A stretch of DNA of 64,000 bases from Luteimicrobium xylanilyticum. GTDB lineage: Bacteria; Actinomycetota; Actinomycetes; Actinomycetales; Cellulomonadaceae. The stretch's first letter is position 1. Each line of letters begins with the position of its first letter. The notes under the pieces are model-generated. The model was not told where the DNA came from. It ran no database searches and saw only the letters and a list, made by a program, of their open reading frames with translations. Location of the stretch: NCBI RefSeq assembly GCF_009429125.1, contig NZ_CP045529.1, forward strand, positions 3,286,001 through 3,350,000, in the 5' to 3' direction. Shown here piece by piece: positions 29,544 to 39,428 of the stretch. A program made the translations under genes and the position numbers.

Positions 29544-29943
29544 AGTGGGGACCTACCCGACGGTGACGCCGGGTCCGCCGACGGCGGCGTCCGGTCCGCC
29601 GATGGCGACGGTTTGCCCGCGTGAGCGACGTACGCCGACCACCATGCGATCAGCCACTGCTGGCTCGTCGACCATGCGCGCTACCCCCTTCTCAGCGCCG
29701 AACATGCGCACAACCCCATGTTCGGCCGGAGGAGTGGGCGCAACCGCATGGTCGAGCCCCCGATCGACGACCGCCCCGAACCGGACGTCACCGCCGGCGA
29801 ACGGAACGTCACCCTCGGCGAACGGAACGTCACCCTCGACGAACCCAGCGTCACCGCCGGCGAACGGAGCGTCGCCGTCGGCGTGGTGGAAACCGGGCCG
29901 CCGACGGTCTCAGACCCCGTCGGCGACCCGGTGGATCAGGACG
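29544..29943. other. Repeat-rich 400-nt gap between araA and pstS
   Basis: No credible gene is seen. The left part has degenerate repeats (GTCCGCCGA twice near 29571-29607; CATGCGC-type motifs near 29643, 29672 and 29702). The right part holds a tandem 21-bp array. The araA 3' end is at 29944. Confidence 0.6.
29787..29870. repeat. Tandem 21-bp repeat, four units
   Basis: Units start at 29787, 29808, 29829 and 29850, each beginning GTCACC with core TCGGCGAACGG or a near variant; degenerate units flank on both sides (29766 and 29871). The 21-bp period keeps one reading frame open, but no start, ribosome site or codon signature supports a protein. A related set at 51920-52006 shares the period and core. 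Confidence 0.85.
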
Positions 29944-31470
29944 TCAGATGCCGTCGGCGACGCGGTGGTAGACGGCGTTCCAGCGCAGCTCGCGCTCGAA
30001 CCCGCGCTGCGTCGTCGTCGCGTCGATCGTGAGGAGCTCGGTCTCGGACATCCGCGCGAGGTCCTCGAAGACCTCGACGTCGAGCGCCGTCGTCATGACG
30101 GTGTGGTGCGCGGCTCCGGCCAGCAGCCACGCCCCTGCGGACGTCGCGAGGTCGGGCTCGGGTGCCCACAGGGCGTGGCCGACGGGCAGGCGCGGCAGGT
30201 CGTGCGGCGCCTCGACGACGTCGACGACGTTCGCGACGAGCCGGAACCGGTCACGCATGTCGCTCATCGCGACGACGAGGCCGGGCCCGGCGTCGGCCTC
30301 GAAGACCAGGCGGACGGGGTCCTCGCGGTCGCCGATGCCGAGCGGGTGGATCTCGAGGCGCGGGCGCCTCGTGGTGAGCGTCGGGCAGACCTCGAGCATG
30401 TGGGCGCCGAGGATGAGCTCGGACCCCGGCGTCAGGTCGTAGGTGTAGTCCTCCATGAGGGAGGCCCCACCGGGGAGACCGTGGCCCATGACCTTGGCGA
30501 CCCGGACGAGCACCGCGGTCTTCCAGTCGCCCTCGGCGCCGAAGCCGTAGCCGTCGGCCATGAGGCGCTGGACGGCGAGGCCGGGGAGCTGACGCAGGCC
30601 GCCGAGGTCCTCGAAGCTGGTCGTGAAGGCGCCGAAGCCGCCCTCGTCGAGGAACGAGCGCAGCCCGACCTCGATGCGTGCCCCGTAGCGCAGCGACTCG
30701 TGCCGTTCGCCGCCGGCGCGCAGCTCGGGCGCGACGTCGTACAGCTCCTCGTACTCCTTGACGAGCAGGTCGACGTCGGCGTCGGAGACCGCGTCCACGC
30801 GGGCCACGAGGTCGTTCACGCCCCACGTGTTCACCGAGACCCCGAAGCGGACCTCGGCCTCGGTCTTGTCGCCCTCGGTGACGGCGACGTTGCGCATGTT
30901 GTCGCCGAACCGCGCGAGCCGGAGGCCCCGCAGCTCCGCGTAGCCGGCGGCGGCACGGGCCCACGCACCCACCTGGGCCTGCACGCGCTCGTGCGTCGCG
31001 TGCCCGACGACGACCTTCCGCGGCACGTTCATGCGGCTGAGGATGTACCCGAACTCCCGGTCGCCGTGGGCGGCCTGGTTGAGGTTCATGAAGTCCATGT
31101 CGATGGCGTCGTACGGCAGCTCGACGTTCGCCTGCGTGTGGAGCTGCAGGAGCGGCGTCGAGAGCACGTCGAGCCCGCGGATCCACATCTTCGCGGGGCT
31201 GAACGTGTGCATCCACGCGATGAGGCCGATGCACCGGTCGTCGGCGTTCGCGTCGAGGATCGCGCGCCGGATGGACTCGCTGTCCTTGAGCACGGGCTTC
31301 CAGACGACGCGCACGGGCACCGCGGAGGCGCCGCCGAGCGCCGCCGCGACCTGCTGCGACTGCGTGGCGACCTGGGCCAGGACGTCGTCGCCGTACAGGT
31401 CCTGCGACCCGGTGAGGAACCAGATCTCCCGGCCCTCGAACGGGCTGGGCTGGGTGCTGCCGCTGGTCAT
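29944..31470 (-). CDS. araA: L-arabinose isomerase
   Basis: A 508-aa enzyme converting L-arabinose to L-ribulose. Family motifs include [10 protein letters not shown] at the N-terminus, [25 protein letters not shown] and the C-terminal metal/substrate region [15 protein letters not shown]. The length is normal. ATG 31470 overlaps the araD stop as ATGA, so it is coupled. It is last in [12 protein letters not shown]. Confidence 0.97.
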   Translation of the reverse strand: MTSGSTQPSPFEGREIWFLTGSQDLYGDDVLAQVATQSQQVAAALGGASAVPVRVVWKPVLKDSESIRRAILDANADDRCIGLIAWMHTFSPAKMWIRGLDVLSTPLLQLHTQANVELPYDAIDMDFMNLNQAAHGDREFGYILSRMNVPRKVVVGHATHERVQAQVGAWARAAAGYAELRGLRLARFGDNMRNVAVTEGDKTEAEVRFGVSVNTWGVNDLVARVDAVSDADVDLLVKEYEELYDVAPELRAGGERHESLRYGARIEVGLRSFLDEGGFGAFTTSFEDLGGLRQLPGLAVQRLMADGYGFGAEGDWKTAVLVRVAKVMGHGLPGGASLMEDYTYDLTPGSELILGAHMLEVCPTLTTRRPRLEIHPLGIGDREDPVRLVFEADAGPGLVVAMSDMRDRFRLVANVVDVVEAPHDLPRLPVGHALWAPEPDLATSAGAWLLAGAAHHTVMTTALDVEVFEDLARMSETELLTIDATTTQRGFERELRWNAVYHRVADGI

Positions 31471-32237
31471 GCGTGTGCCTCCTCGGCGTTCGTGGCGGGG
31501 TCGGTGGCGGCGTCGGCGCCGCCCGCGGCGCCCTGACCGTAGACGTTCTGGTAGCGGTCGTAGAGCCGGTCGACGGCGGCCGGGTCGATGGGGAGCGGGT
31601 CGCCGAGCTGGCGCGCGACGTGGATGGTCCGCGCGACCTCCTCCAGCATGACGGCGGCCTTGACGGCAGCCTTGGCGTCGCGCCCGATGGTGAACGGCCC
31701 GTGGTTGCGCATGAGCACCGCGGGCGACCGCGAGCCCGCGAGCGTCTCGACGATCCCGCGCCCGATGGAGTCGTCGCCGATGATCGCGAACGGCCCGACG
31801 GGGACGGGACCGCCGAACTCGTCGGCCATCATCGTGAGCACGCAGGGGATCTCCTCGCCACGGGCCGCCCAGGCCGTCGCATAGGTGGAGTGGGTGTGCA
31901 CGACGCCGCCCACCTCGGGCATGTTCCGGTACACGTAGGCGTGCGCGGCCGTGTCCGACGACGGGCTCCGCTCCCCCTCGAGGAGCGTCCCGTCGAGGTC
32001 GCACACGACCATCGCGTCGGGGGTGAGCTCGTCGTAGGTGACGCCCGAGGGCTTGATGACGAGGAGGTCGGCGGCGCCCGGGGCGCCGGCCGGGTCGACG
32101 ACGACCCGCTGCGACACGTTCCCGGCCGTCCAGACGACGAGACCCCAGCGGGGCAGCTCGGCGTGCAGCGCGGCGACCTGCACCTTCGCGGCGTCGACGG
32201 CGTCCCGGGCGGACGCGGGGACGGTGCTTGCGGTCAT
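31467..32237 (-). CDS. araD: L-ribulose-5-phosphate 4-epimerase
   Basis: A 256-aa class II aldolase-fold enzyme making D-xylulose-5-phosphate, the entry to the pentose phosphate pathway. Zn ligands lie in [10 protein letters not shown] (His 114, His 116) and [18 protein letters not shown] and [10 protein letters not shown] bind phosphate. The C-terminal Ala-rich tail is longer than in E. coli AraD. It lies 33 nt after araB. Confidence 0.95.
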   Translation of the reverse strand: MTASTVPASARDAVDAAKVQVAALHAELPRWGLVVWTAGNVSQRVVVDPAGAPGAADLLVIKPSGVTYDELTPDAMVVCDLDGTLLEGERSPSSDTAAHAYVYRNMPEVGGVVHTHSTYATAWAARGEEIPCVLTMMADEFGGPVPVGPFAIIGDDSIGRGIVETLAGSRSPAVLMRNHGPFTIGRDAKAAVKAAVMLEEVARTIHVARQLGDPLPIDPAAVDRLYDRYQNVYGQGAAGGADAATDPATNAEEAHA

Positions 32238-32270
32238 CGGCGGTGCTCCCTCGAGCGGTAGGTGGTCGGG

Positions 32271-33917
32271 TCAGAGCGCATCGGTGGCCGCCCTCTCGAC
32301 GGCGAGACCGGCGACGTAGCGGTCGAGGAACGTCGCGTATCCCGCGAGGTCGTCGGCGTCGGGCTCGACGACGTGCGCCTCGGCGCCGGCGAAGACGTGC
32401 TCGTCGAGGTAGCCCGCGAGGTCGTGTCCGGCCTCGTCACCCAGGTACGACGCGAGCACCGCGATCCCCCACGCCCCGCCCTCGCCCGCCGAGGAGCCGA
32501 CGGCCACGGGCGCACCGAGCGCGGCGGCGAGGAGCCGTTGGGCGACGCCGCGGGTCCGGAAGAGCCCGCCGTGCGCGACCATCGTGTCGATCTGGACGCC
32601 TTCCCCCTCCAGGACCCGCATGCCGAGGCTCAGCGCCCCGAACGCGGCGTACACCTGCGCACGGACGAGGTTGGCGAGCGTGAACGCGCTGTCCGGACCG
32701 CGCACGAGGAGCGGCCGGCCCTCGGCCAGCCCCGTGACGGGCTCGCCCGACAAGTAGTTGTAGGCGGTGAGCCCGCCCGCGTCGGCGTCGCCCTCGAGCG
32801 CCTCCCGGAGGAGCGCGGCGAAGACGGTGTCCGCGTCGGGGGCTGCGCCGTCGGGCGCGGTGAGCTCGGCGAACCGGCCGAACAGCGACGCCCAGGCGCC
32901 GAGCTCGCTGGCGCCGTTGTTGCAGTGCACCATCGCGACGAGGTCACCCGCGGGCGTCGTGACGAGGTCGAGCTCGGGGTGGACGCCCTCGAGCGGCTTC
33001 TCGAGCACGACCATCGCGAAGATGCTCGTGCCGACGCTGACGTTCCCGGTGCGCCGGGCGACGGCGTGCGTCGCGACCATCCCCGTGCCGGCGTCGCCCT
33101 CGGGCGGGCACAGCGGCACCCCGGGGCGCAGGGCACCGGAGGGGTCGAGGAGGGCGGCGCCGTCGGACGTGAGCGTGCCGGCCTCGTGCCCCGCGAGCAG
33201 CACCTCCGGGAGCAGCTCCTCGAGCGCGCGGACCTGGAGGCCGGGGCGGCGCTCGGCGACGAGGCGGTCGAACTGGTCGAGCATGCGGCGGTCGTACGTC
33301 TTGACGGCCGGGTCGACCGGGAACATGCCGGAGGCGTCCCCGATCCCGAGCACGTTGCGCCCCGTGAGTCGGCGGTGCACGTAGCCCGCGAGCGTCGTGA
33401 GCGAGCGGACGCGTCGCACGTGGGGCTCGTCGTCGAGGATCGCCTGGTAGAGGTGCGCGACCGACCAGCGCAGCGGGACGTTGTGGCCGAGGAGCCCGGT
33501 CAGCTCGGTGGCCGCGCGCTCGGTCGTGGTGTTGCGCCAGGTGCGGAACGGGACGAGCAGCTCGCCCTGGGCGTCGAACGCCAGGTAGCCGTGCATCATC
33601 GCGGAGATGCCGAGCGCACGGTAGGTGGTGGGGCGGACGCCGTGGCGGCGCTCCGCGTCGTCCACCAGCGAGGCGTAGCAGGCCCGCAGGCCCGACCACA
33701 CGTCGTCGAGCGAGTAGGTCCAGAAGCCGTCCTCGAGCCGGTTCTCCCAGGCGTGGTCGCCGGTCGCGAGCGGGACGCCGTCGGGCCCGACGAGGCAGGC
33801 CTTGATGCGGGTCGAGCCGAGCTCGATCCCGAGCGTGGCCGCACCGGAGGCGATCACCTCGTGGGCTCCTCGGGCTTCGGGCGACGTGCGCTCCGACGGT
33901 TCTGGCGCCAGCGCCAT
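32271..33917 (-). CDS. araB: L-ribulokinase
   Basis: A 548-aa FGGY-family kinase phosphorylating L-ribulose. The N-terminal [14 protein letters not shown] phosphate-binding motif and the C-terminal [19 protein letters not shown] region are present. ATG 33917 has GAGGAGG 8 nt upstream, which decides it against an in-frame ATG at 33992. It is first in the arabinose operon, directly downstream of two LacI-type operators. Confidence 0.92.
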   Translation of the reverse strand: MALAPEPSERTSPEARGAHEVIASGAATLGIELGSTRIKACLVGPDGVPLATGDHAWENRLEDGFWTYSLDDVWSGLRACYASLVDDAERRHGVRPTTYRALGISAMMHGYLAFDAQGELLVPFRTWRNTTTERAATELTGLLGHNVPLRWSVAHLYQAILDDEPHVRRVRSLTTLAGYVHRRLTGRNVLGIGDASGMFPVDPAVKTYDRRMLDQFDRLVAERRPGLQVRALEELLPEVLLAGHEAGTLTSDGAALLDPSGALRPGVPLCPPEGDAGTGMVATHAVARRTGNVSVGTSIFAMVVLEKPLEGVHPELDLVTTPAGDLVAMVHCNNGASELGAWASLFGRFAELTAPDGAAPDADTVFAALLREALEGDADAGGLTAYNYLSGEPVTGLAEGRPLLVRGPDSAFTLANLVRAQVYAAFGALSLGMRVLEGEGVQIDTMVAHGGLFRTRGVAQRLLAAALGAPVAVGSSAGEGGAWGIAVLASYLGDEAGHDLAGYLDEHVFAGAEAHVVEPDADDLAGYATFLDRYVAGLAVERAATDAL

Positions 33918-33979
33918 ACGACGGTCCTCCTCGACTTCTCCCGGCCGCTCCGCCGGAGACCACGACGACCTCGCGCACC

Positions 33980-33993
33980 TGTTAGCGCTCACA
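33980..33993. promoter_or_regulatory. LacI-type operator of araBDA, proximal
   Basis: TGTTAGCGCTCACA is a near-perfect 14-bp palindrome of the LacI/AraR class. Its centre is 31 bp from the second site, about three helical turns, so two dimers would bind on one face. Confidence 0.8.
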
Positions 33994-34010
33994 TTCGGGT
34001 CGTCCGAAGA

Positions 34011-34024
34011 TGTTAACGCTCACA
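34011..34024. promoter_or_regulatory. LacI-type operator of araBDA, distal
   Basis: TGTTAACGCTCACA differs from the proximal site at one base. It overlaps the predicted -10, so a bound repressor would block polymerase. Confidence 0.8.
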
Positions 34025-34040
34025 CCGTACGCGCTGTCAA
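34011..34040 (-). promoter_or_regulatory. Predicted araBDA promoter
   Basis: On the minus strand a consensus -35 TTGACA (34040-34035) is followed after 18 nt by TTAACA (34016-34011). The latter is embedded in the distal operator. Confidence 0.65.
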
Positions 34041-34057
34041 CACGCGCGACGCACCGT

Positions 34058-35116
34058 TCACAACGCCCGCGGCGGCCCGCTGCTCGCCCTCACCACCAGC
34101 ATGGGCTCGATCAGCAGCCGCCGCCCGACCTCCGCACCCTCGATCGCCTCCGCGAGGACCTGCAGGCACCGGCGTCCCAGCGACACGAACGGCTGGCTCA
34201 CGGTCGTCAGGGACGGGACGAAGTACGCCGCGCCGTCGATGTCGTCGAAACCCACGACCGACAGGTCCCCCGGCACGTCCACACCCTGCTCCCACAGCGC
34301 GCGCAGCACGCCGAGCGCGAGCTGGTCGTTCGCCGCGAACACCGCCGTCGGGCCACCCCCCGCGCGCACCCGCCGACCCAGCCGGCGCGCGGCCTCGTAG
34401 CCCGAGCGCGCCGACCAGTCGCACCGGACGACGTCGGGCACCTCCCGCCCGCGCTCCTCGAGCGCCTCGCGCCACCCACGCTCGCGCTGACGCGCGTCGA
34501 ACCAGTCGGCGGGCCCGGCCAGGTGCACGACGGTCTCGTGCCCCAGGTCGAGCAGGTGCTGCGTGGCCCGGTAGGCACCCAGGCGCTGGTCGACCGCGAT
34601 CGCGATCGTCCCCGCCCGCACCGGCTCCGCGTCGAGCGCCGCGATCATGACGACCGGCAGCCCCGTCTCGATGGACTCGACGGCCGCAGCCACGTCGTCC
34701 TGCGGGGTGATCACGACGATCCCCTCGACGGCCTGGCTCATGAAGTGGTCGAGCGCGTCGCGCAGCCGCTCGTGCTCGAAGCTGCGCACCGACGCGAGCG
34801 AGACGAAGTACCCGCGCTCGCGAGCGGCCTCCTCGACCGCGACCGCCGTGCTCGTCGGGCCGTACAGAGCCGAACCCGTCGTGAGGATGCCGATCGTCCG
34901 GGTCCGGCGCGTCACCAGAGCGCGCGCCGCGCTGTTGCGCCGGTAGCCCAGCTGCGCGATCGCGTCGAGCACCCGCGCGCGCGTCTCCTCGCGCACGCTC
35001 GGGTGGTCGTTGAGGACCCGCGAGACCGTCTGGTGCGAGACGCCCGCGACCTGCGCGACGTCCGCCATCGACGGGAGCCGCCCGGGCGCGCGTCCCTTCC
35101 CGACCGTCTCGGTCAT
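34058..35116 (-). CDS. LacI-family regulator, probable arabinose repressor
   Basis: A 352-aa repressor with helix-turn-helix at about 16-62 (SMADVAQVAGVSHQTVSRVL) and hinge YRRNSAARALVTRRT. A periplasmic-binding-protein-like sugar domain follows. It lies directly upstream of the paired operators and araBDA, on the same strand, so arabinose or ribulose sensing is the likely role. ATG 35116 is one base past the proC stop, so the regulator is probably read from the proC transcript. Confidence 0.9.
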   Translation of the reverse strand: MTETVGKGRAPGRLPSMADVAQVAGVSHQTVSRVLNDHPSVREETRARVLDAIAQLGYRRNSAARALVTRRTRTIGILTTGSALYGPTSTAVAVEEAARERGYFVSLASVRSFEHERLRDALDHFMSQAVEGIVVITPQDDVAAAVESIETGLPVVMIAALDAEPVRAGTIAIAVDQRLGAYRATQHLLDLGHETVVHLAGPADWFDARQRERGWREALEERGREVPDVVRCDWSARSGYEAARRLGRRVRAGGGPTAVFAANDQLALGVLRALWEQGVDVPGDLSVVGFDDIDGAAYFVPSLTTVSQPFVSLGRRCLQVLAEAIEGAEVGRRLLIEPMLVVRASSGPPRAL

Positions 35117-35117
35117 C

Positions 35118-35969
35118 TCAGTGCTCCGCGCCCGGCGCGTACGCCGCAGCGATCTCGGCGGAGCGCGCGTGCGCGGCCTGCAGCGCGTCGAGGAACGCGG
35201 CCCGGACCCCGCCGGCGTCGAGGCGCGCGAGCGCCCGCACCGTCGTCCCGCCGGGGGACGACACCTTCTCCCGCAGGATCGCCGGGTGCTCGCCCGTCTC
35301 GTCGAGCAGGCGGCCCGCGCCGAGCACGGTCTGCGTCGCGATCTGCAGCGCCACCTGGCGGGTGAGCCCGAGCAGCACGCCCGCCTCGGCCAGCGCGTCG
35401 ACGACGTAGAACACGTACGCCGGCCCGGAGCCCGAGACCGCCGAGACCGCGTCCTGGTCCTTCTCCGCGACCCGCACCACGAGCCCGGTCCCGGCGAGCA
35501 GCCGCTCGACGAGCGCGAGGTGCTCGTCGGTCGCGTGCGTCCCCGGGCTGATCGCGGTCACCCCCGCCCCGACCTGGGCCGGCGTGTTGGGCATGGTCCG
35601 GACCACGGCCGTGCCGTCCGGCAGGACGGCCTCGAACGCCGCGGTCGGCAGTCCGGCCACGAGGCTCACGACGACGGCGTCCGGCTCGAGCGCGTCCCCC
35701 ACCTCGCGCAGGAGCGGGCCGACGTCCTTCGGCTTGACCCCGACGAGGACGACGCCGGCGCCGCGTACGGCCGCGGCGTTGTCGGTCGTGGTCGAGACCC
35801 CGTGCGCCTGCTCGAGCTGCGCGGCCCGCTCGGGCCGGCGGACGGTCGCGACGACGTCGGCGGCGGACCATCCGCCCGCGAGCGCACCCGCGAGCACGGC
35901 CTCCGCCATGACCCCCGTACCGAGGACGGCGAGGCGGGGCGTACGGGCGGGGGCGTCGGGGCTGGTCAC
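35118..35969 (-). CDS. proC: Pyrroline-5-carboxylate reductase
   Basis: A 283-aa NAD(P)H enzyme for the last step of proline synthesis. The Rossmann motif is LAVLGTGVMAEAVL, followed by VKPKDV, RTMPNTPAQVGAG and the C-terminal SSPGGTT signature. GTG 35969 is preceded by AGGAG at 5-6 nt. It sits between a small membrane protein and the LacI gene on the same strand. Confidence 0.95.
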   Translation of the reverse strand: MTSPDAPARTPRLAVLGTGVMAEAVLAGALAGGWSAADVVATVRRPERAAQLEQAHGVSTTTDNAAAVRGAGVVLVGVKPKDVGPLLREVGDALEPDAVVVSLVAGLPTAAFEAVLPDGTAVVRTMPNTPAQVGAGVTAISPGTHATDEHLALVERLLAGTGLVVRVAEKDQDAVSAVSGSGPAYVFYVVDALAEAGVLLGLTRQVALQIATQTVLGAGRLLDETGEHPAILREKVSSPGGTTVRALARLDAGGVRAAFLDALQAAHARSAEIAAAYAPGAEH

Positions 35970-36001
35970 GGGTACTCCTGTCGGGATGGGCGCTCGGGGG
36001 G

Positions 36002-36652
36002 TCACATCGGGAACGCGGCGTAGAAGGTGCGGACGGCGTCCTCGGGACCGGACGCGACGAACGTCGCCGTCCCGTTGCTCCACACGACCTGGGCGTTCCC
36101 GTCCGATCCTGGCACGACAGCGTAGGTGCCGGCCTTCTTCCCGCCGACGACGACGTCCCCCGTGGCGGCCGCGTCCCCCGCCTTCGCGACGGCGTCGGCC
36201 GCGGCGTCGGTGGCGTGCGCCGCGGTGTCGTACTGCGTGGCGCGGACCGTGACGGTCGTGCCGGCGCCGCCGTAGGGCCCGGCGTAGGTGACGGTCCAGG
36301 CCTCGAGGGCGGCACCGGCGCCGGCGCTCTTCGCGGCCGTCCGCGCCCACGGGCCTGCCGTCCCGGGCAGGGCCTTGAGGAACGGGGTCGCGCCGTCCGG
36401 GAGGGCGGCGGGCTTCGCCGTCGCCGACGGCGCGGGCTGCGTCACCGTGACGGTCGCACCCGCCTTCGCCTCGCCGTCGGACCGGGCGAAACCGGGCCAC
36501 GCGTACGCGAGGAACAGGACGACCAGGATCGCGAGCAGCGCCGCGGCCACGCCGACCACGATCCGACGCCTCCGGTACACCGCCGGGTCGACCTTGCCGT
36601 GCCGGTGCTCGATCGAGGCCGCTCGGAGGTCGTGCTGGTTGGGGTTGCCCAC
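36002..36652 (-). CDS. Single-pass membrane protein with extracytoplasmic Ala/Thr-rich domain
   Basis: A 216-aa protein: basic cytoplasmic N-terminus (1-30), membrane segment about 31-51, and an outer domain. The C-terminal half (about 110-216) is compact, with beta-type segments such as AWTVTYAGPYGG and NAQVVWSNGTATFVASG. No family is recognised. GTG 36652 has AGGAGG 8 nt upstream. It starts the proC-lacI transcript. Confidence 0.75.
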   Translation of the reverse strand: MGNPNQHDLRAASIEHRHGKVDPAVYRRRRIVVGVAAALLAILVVLFLAYAWPGFARSDGEAKAGATVTVTQPAPSATAKPAALPDGATPFLKALPGTAGPWARTAAKSAGAGAALEAWTVTYAGPYGGAGTTVTVRATQYDTAAHATDAAADAVAKAGDAAATGDVVVGGKKAGTYAVVPGSDGNAQVVWSNGTATFVASGPEDAVRTFYAAFPM

Positions 36653-36765
36653 GTCTCGCCCTCCTGGTCCGTCCGGGCCGCCGTCGTCGCGACCTGGGCG
36701 TCAGCGTAGTGTCCCGGGCGCGCCCGGCCGGGGACGTGTCGGCGGCCGCCGCTAGCGTGGCGGAC

Positions 36766-38190
36766 GTGACCACGACCAGCGCCCGCGCCGCCCGCTCGAC
36801 GACGAAGCCCGCCCGTCCGGCGTTCGCGTGCACCGAGTGCGGCTGGACGACGGCCAAGTGGGTCGGGCGCTGCGGCGAGTGCCAGGAGTGGGGCACGGTC
36901 GCGGAGGTGGGCGCGGCGGGCGTCGGGCCCCGGACCGTGGCGGTCGCCCCGACCCGCTCGACGGCGCGCGAGATCGCACAGATCGAGGTCGACGCCGCCC
37001 GGCACGCACCGACCGGCGTCGGCGAGCTCGACCGGGTGCTGGGCGGGGGCCTCGTCCCGGGCGCCGTGGTCCTGCTGGCCGGCGAGCCCGGCGTGGGCAA
37101 GTCGACCCTGCTGCTGGCGGTGGCGTCGAACGTGGCGCGCGGCGTGTCCGCGGGCGCAGGCCGGCCGGCCCGGGTGCTCTACGTGACCGGCGAGGAGTCG
37201 GCCGGGCAGGTGCGGCTGCGCGCCGAGCGGATCGGCGCGCTCGCGCCGGGGCTGCTGCTCGTCTCGGAGACCGACCTCGCGACGATCTTGGGGCACGTCG
37301 AGCGGGAGGACCCGGACCTGCTCGTGCTCGACTCGGTGCAGACCGTCGCATCCACGGAGGTCGAGGGCTCACCCGGCGGCCCGAGCCAGGTCCGTGAGGT
37401 CGCGGGCGCGATCATCGCCGCGGCCAAGGCACGCGACCTGCCGGTCGTGCTGGTCGGGCACGTCACCAAGGACGGCTCGGTCGCGGGCCCGCGCACGCTC
37501 GAGCACCTCGTCGACGTCGTGTGCCAGTTCGAGGGCGACCGGCACTCGCGGCTCCGCCTCGTCCGCGCCGTCAAGAACCGCTACGGCCCCACCGACGAGG
37601 TCGGGTGCTTCGACCTGTCCGAGTCCGGGATCGTCGGGCTGCCGGACCCCAGCGGGCTGTTCCTGTCGAGCGCCGGGGCGGGCGTCGCCGGGTCGTGCGT
37701 CACCGTGACGCTCGAGGGCCGGCGCCCGATGGTGCTCGAGGTGCAGGCGCTCGTCGCGCCCAGCGCGCTCGCGAACCCGCGGCGGGCCGTCAGCGGGATC
37801 GACTCCTCGCGCCTCGCCATGAACCTCGCGGTGCTGCACCGGCACGTCGGCCTGCGTGTCATGGACCAGGACGTGTACGTGTCCACGATCGGCGGCGCGC
37901 GGGCCAGCGAGCCGTCAGCCGACCTCGCGGTCGCCCTCGCGGTGCTCTCGGCCCGCCAGGACACCCCGCTGCCCGCGGGGACGGTCGCGTTCGGGGAGGT
38001 CGGGCTCGCAGGCGACCTGCGGCCCGTCGTCGGGCTCGAACGGCGCCTGGCCGAGGCCGCCCGGCTCGGCTACACGCGCGCCGTCGTGCCGGCTGCGGCG
38101 GCCCTGGGCGACGGCGCGCTCCCGGCCGGGATGAAGGTCGCCCGGGTGAGCTCGCTGCGCGAGGCGCTCGCCGCGGCCACCGCGACCTGA
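36766..38190 (+). CDS. radA: DNA repair ATPase RadA/Sms
   Basis: A 474-aa RecA-like branch-migration helicase. The N-terminal zinc finger has Cys 22, 25, 36 and 39 (ACTECGW, GRCGECQ). Walker A is GEPGVGKST near 106-114. The RadA-specific KNRFG motif reads KNRYG near 269, a conservative change. The C-terminal Lon-protease-like domain is present. GTG 36766 is chosen because TAGCGT lies 7 nt upstream (leaderless). Its neighbour disA is a conserved partner in many Gram-positives. Confidence 0.95.
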   Translation: MTTTSARAARSTTKPARPAFACTECGWTTAKWVGRCGECQEWGTVAEVGAAGVGPRTVAVAPTRSTAREIAQIEVDAARHAPTGVGELDRVLGGGLVPGAVVLLAGEPGVGKSTLLLAVASNVARGVSAGAGRPARVLYVTGEESAGQVRLRAERIGALAPGLLLVSETDLATILGHVEREDPDLLVLDSVQTVASTEVEGSPGGPSQVREVAGAIIAAAKARDLPVVLVGHVTKDGSVAGPRTLEHLVDVVCQFEGDRHSRLRLVRAVKNRYGPTDEVGCFDLSESGIVGLPDPSGLFLSSAGAGVAGSCVTVTLEGRRPMVLEVQALVAPSALANPRRAVSGIDSSRLAMNLAVLHRHVGLRVMDQDVYVSTIGGARASEPSADLAVALAVLSARQDTPLPAGTVAFGEVGLAGDLRPVVGLERRLAEAARLGYTRAVVPAAAALGDGALPAGMKVARVSSLREALAAATAT

Positions 38191-38265
38191 CCGGGGCCAC
38201 GACCCACGGCCGACGCGCGGCCCCTCCTCCGGCGGCTCGCAGGTGCCCCGGCGTAAGATTCGTGC

Positions 38266-39348
38266 GTGGCGCCGACCCCTCCCTCGACCGATCTCGTCCT
38301 GCGCGAGACGCTGGCCGCCGTCGCCCCCGGGACGGACCTGCGCGACAGCCTCGAACGCATCCTGCGCGGGCGCACCGGCGCGCTCATCGTGCTCGGGCTC
38401 GACAAGGTCGTCGAGGCCATGTGCTCGGGCGGCTTCGTGCTCGACGTCGGGTTCTCCGCGACCCGGCTGCGCGAGCTGTCGAAGATGGACGGTGCGGTCG
38501 TCCTCGACCGGGACGCCAGCCGCATCCTGCGCGCGGCGGTCCAGCTCCTCCCCGACTCGAGCATCGAGACGAGCGAGTCCGGCACCCGCCACCGCACCGC
38601 GGAGCGGGTCGCCAAGCAGACCGGCTTCCCAGTCATCTCCGTCTCGCAGTCCATGCGGATCGTCGCCCTGTACGTCGGCAACGTGAGGCACGTGCTCGAG
38701 GACTCCGACACGATCCTGTCCCGCGCCAACCAGGCCCTCGCGACGCTCGAACGCTACCGCTCGCGTCTCGACGAGGTGTCGGGGACGCTCTCCGCGCTCG
38801 AGATCGAGGACCTCGTCACCGTGCGCGACGTGTGCGCCGTCGTGCAGCGCCTCGAGATGGTCAGCCGGATCGCCGACGAGATCGCCGGCTACGTCATCGA
38901 GCTCGGCACCGACGGCCGCCTCCTCGCCCTCCAGCTCGACGAGCTCGTCAGCGGCATCGGTTCCGACCGCGACTCGGTGATCCGCGACTACGTGGACCTG
39001 TCGAAGGCCCGCACGCTCGCCGCGGTCCAGCGCGGGCTGGGCGCGCTCAGCTCCAACGAGCTGCTCGACCCGTCGAGCATCGGCAAGGTCCTCGACCTGC
39101 CGGGCGCCGGCGACGCCCTCGACACCGCCGTCGCACCCCACGGCTTCCGGCTCCTGTCCAAGGTCCCGCGCCTGCCCCAGACCGTCGTCGACCGCCTCGT
39201 CTCGCACTTCGGCGGCCTGCAGAAGCTGCTCGCCGCCAGCGTCGACGACCTCATGCAGGTCGACGGCGTCGGCGAGCAGCGCGCCCGGGCCGTCCGCGAG
39301 GGGCTCTCACGCCTCGCCGAGTCGAGCATCCTCGAGCGGTACGTCTGA
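38266..39348 (+). CDS. disA: Diadenylate cyclase DisA (c-di-AMP synthase)
   Basis: A 360-aa protein making c-di-AMP from two ATP and scanning DNA integrity. The DAC domain has MDGAVVLD (DGA 75-77) and [10 protein letters not shown] (RHR 108-110). A central helical region follows, and a C-terminal helix-hairpin-helix DNA-binding domain ends in [22 protein letters not shown] -10 lies 6 nt before GTG 38266, so it should be leaderless with its own promoter despite following radA closely. Confidence 0.96.
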   Translation: MAPTPPSTDLVLRETLAAVAPGTDLRDSLERILRGRTGALIVLGLDKVVEAMCSGGFVLDVGFSATRLRELSKMDGAVVLDRDASRILRAAVQLLPDSSIETSESGTRHRTAERVAKQTGFPVISVSQSMRIVALYVGNVRHVLEDSDTILSRANQALATLERYRSRLDEVSGTLSALEIEDLVTVRDVCAVVQRLEMVSRIADEIAGYVIELGTDGRLLALQLDELVSGIGSDRDSVIRDYVDLSKARTLAAVQRGLGALSSNELLDPSSIGKVLDLPGAGDALDTAVAPHGFRLLSKVPRLPQTVVDRLVSHFGGLQKLLAASVDDLMQVDGVGEQRARAVREGLSRLAESSILERYV

Positions 39349-39428
39349 CGCACGGGCGGGTAGCCGAGGGCGCTCGGCGGCGGTGACACCCGGTCGGGTC
39401 GGCGGGTCGCCGACGTCGGCGCGCCGGC

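Noticed and set aside
29766-29891. CRISPR-like array in the 21-bp repeats
   Set aside because: The repeats abut without spacers, are too short, and no cas genes are nearby.
29718-30032. Protein made of 7-residue repeats (GERNVTL type) from the 21-bp array
   Set aside because: A multiple-of-three period keeps the frame open automatically. There is no start signal and the frame runs into antisense araA.
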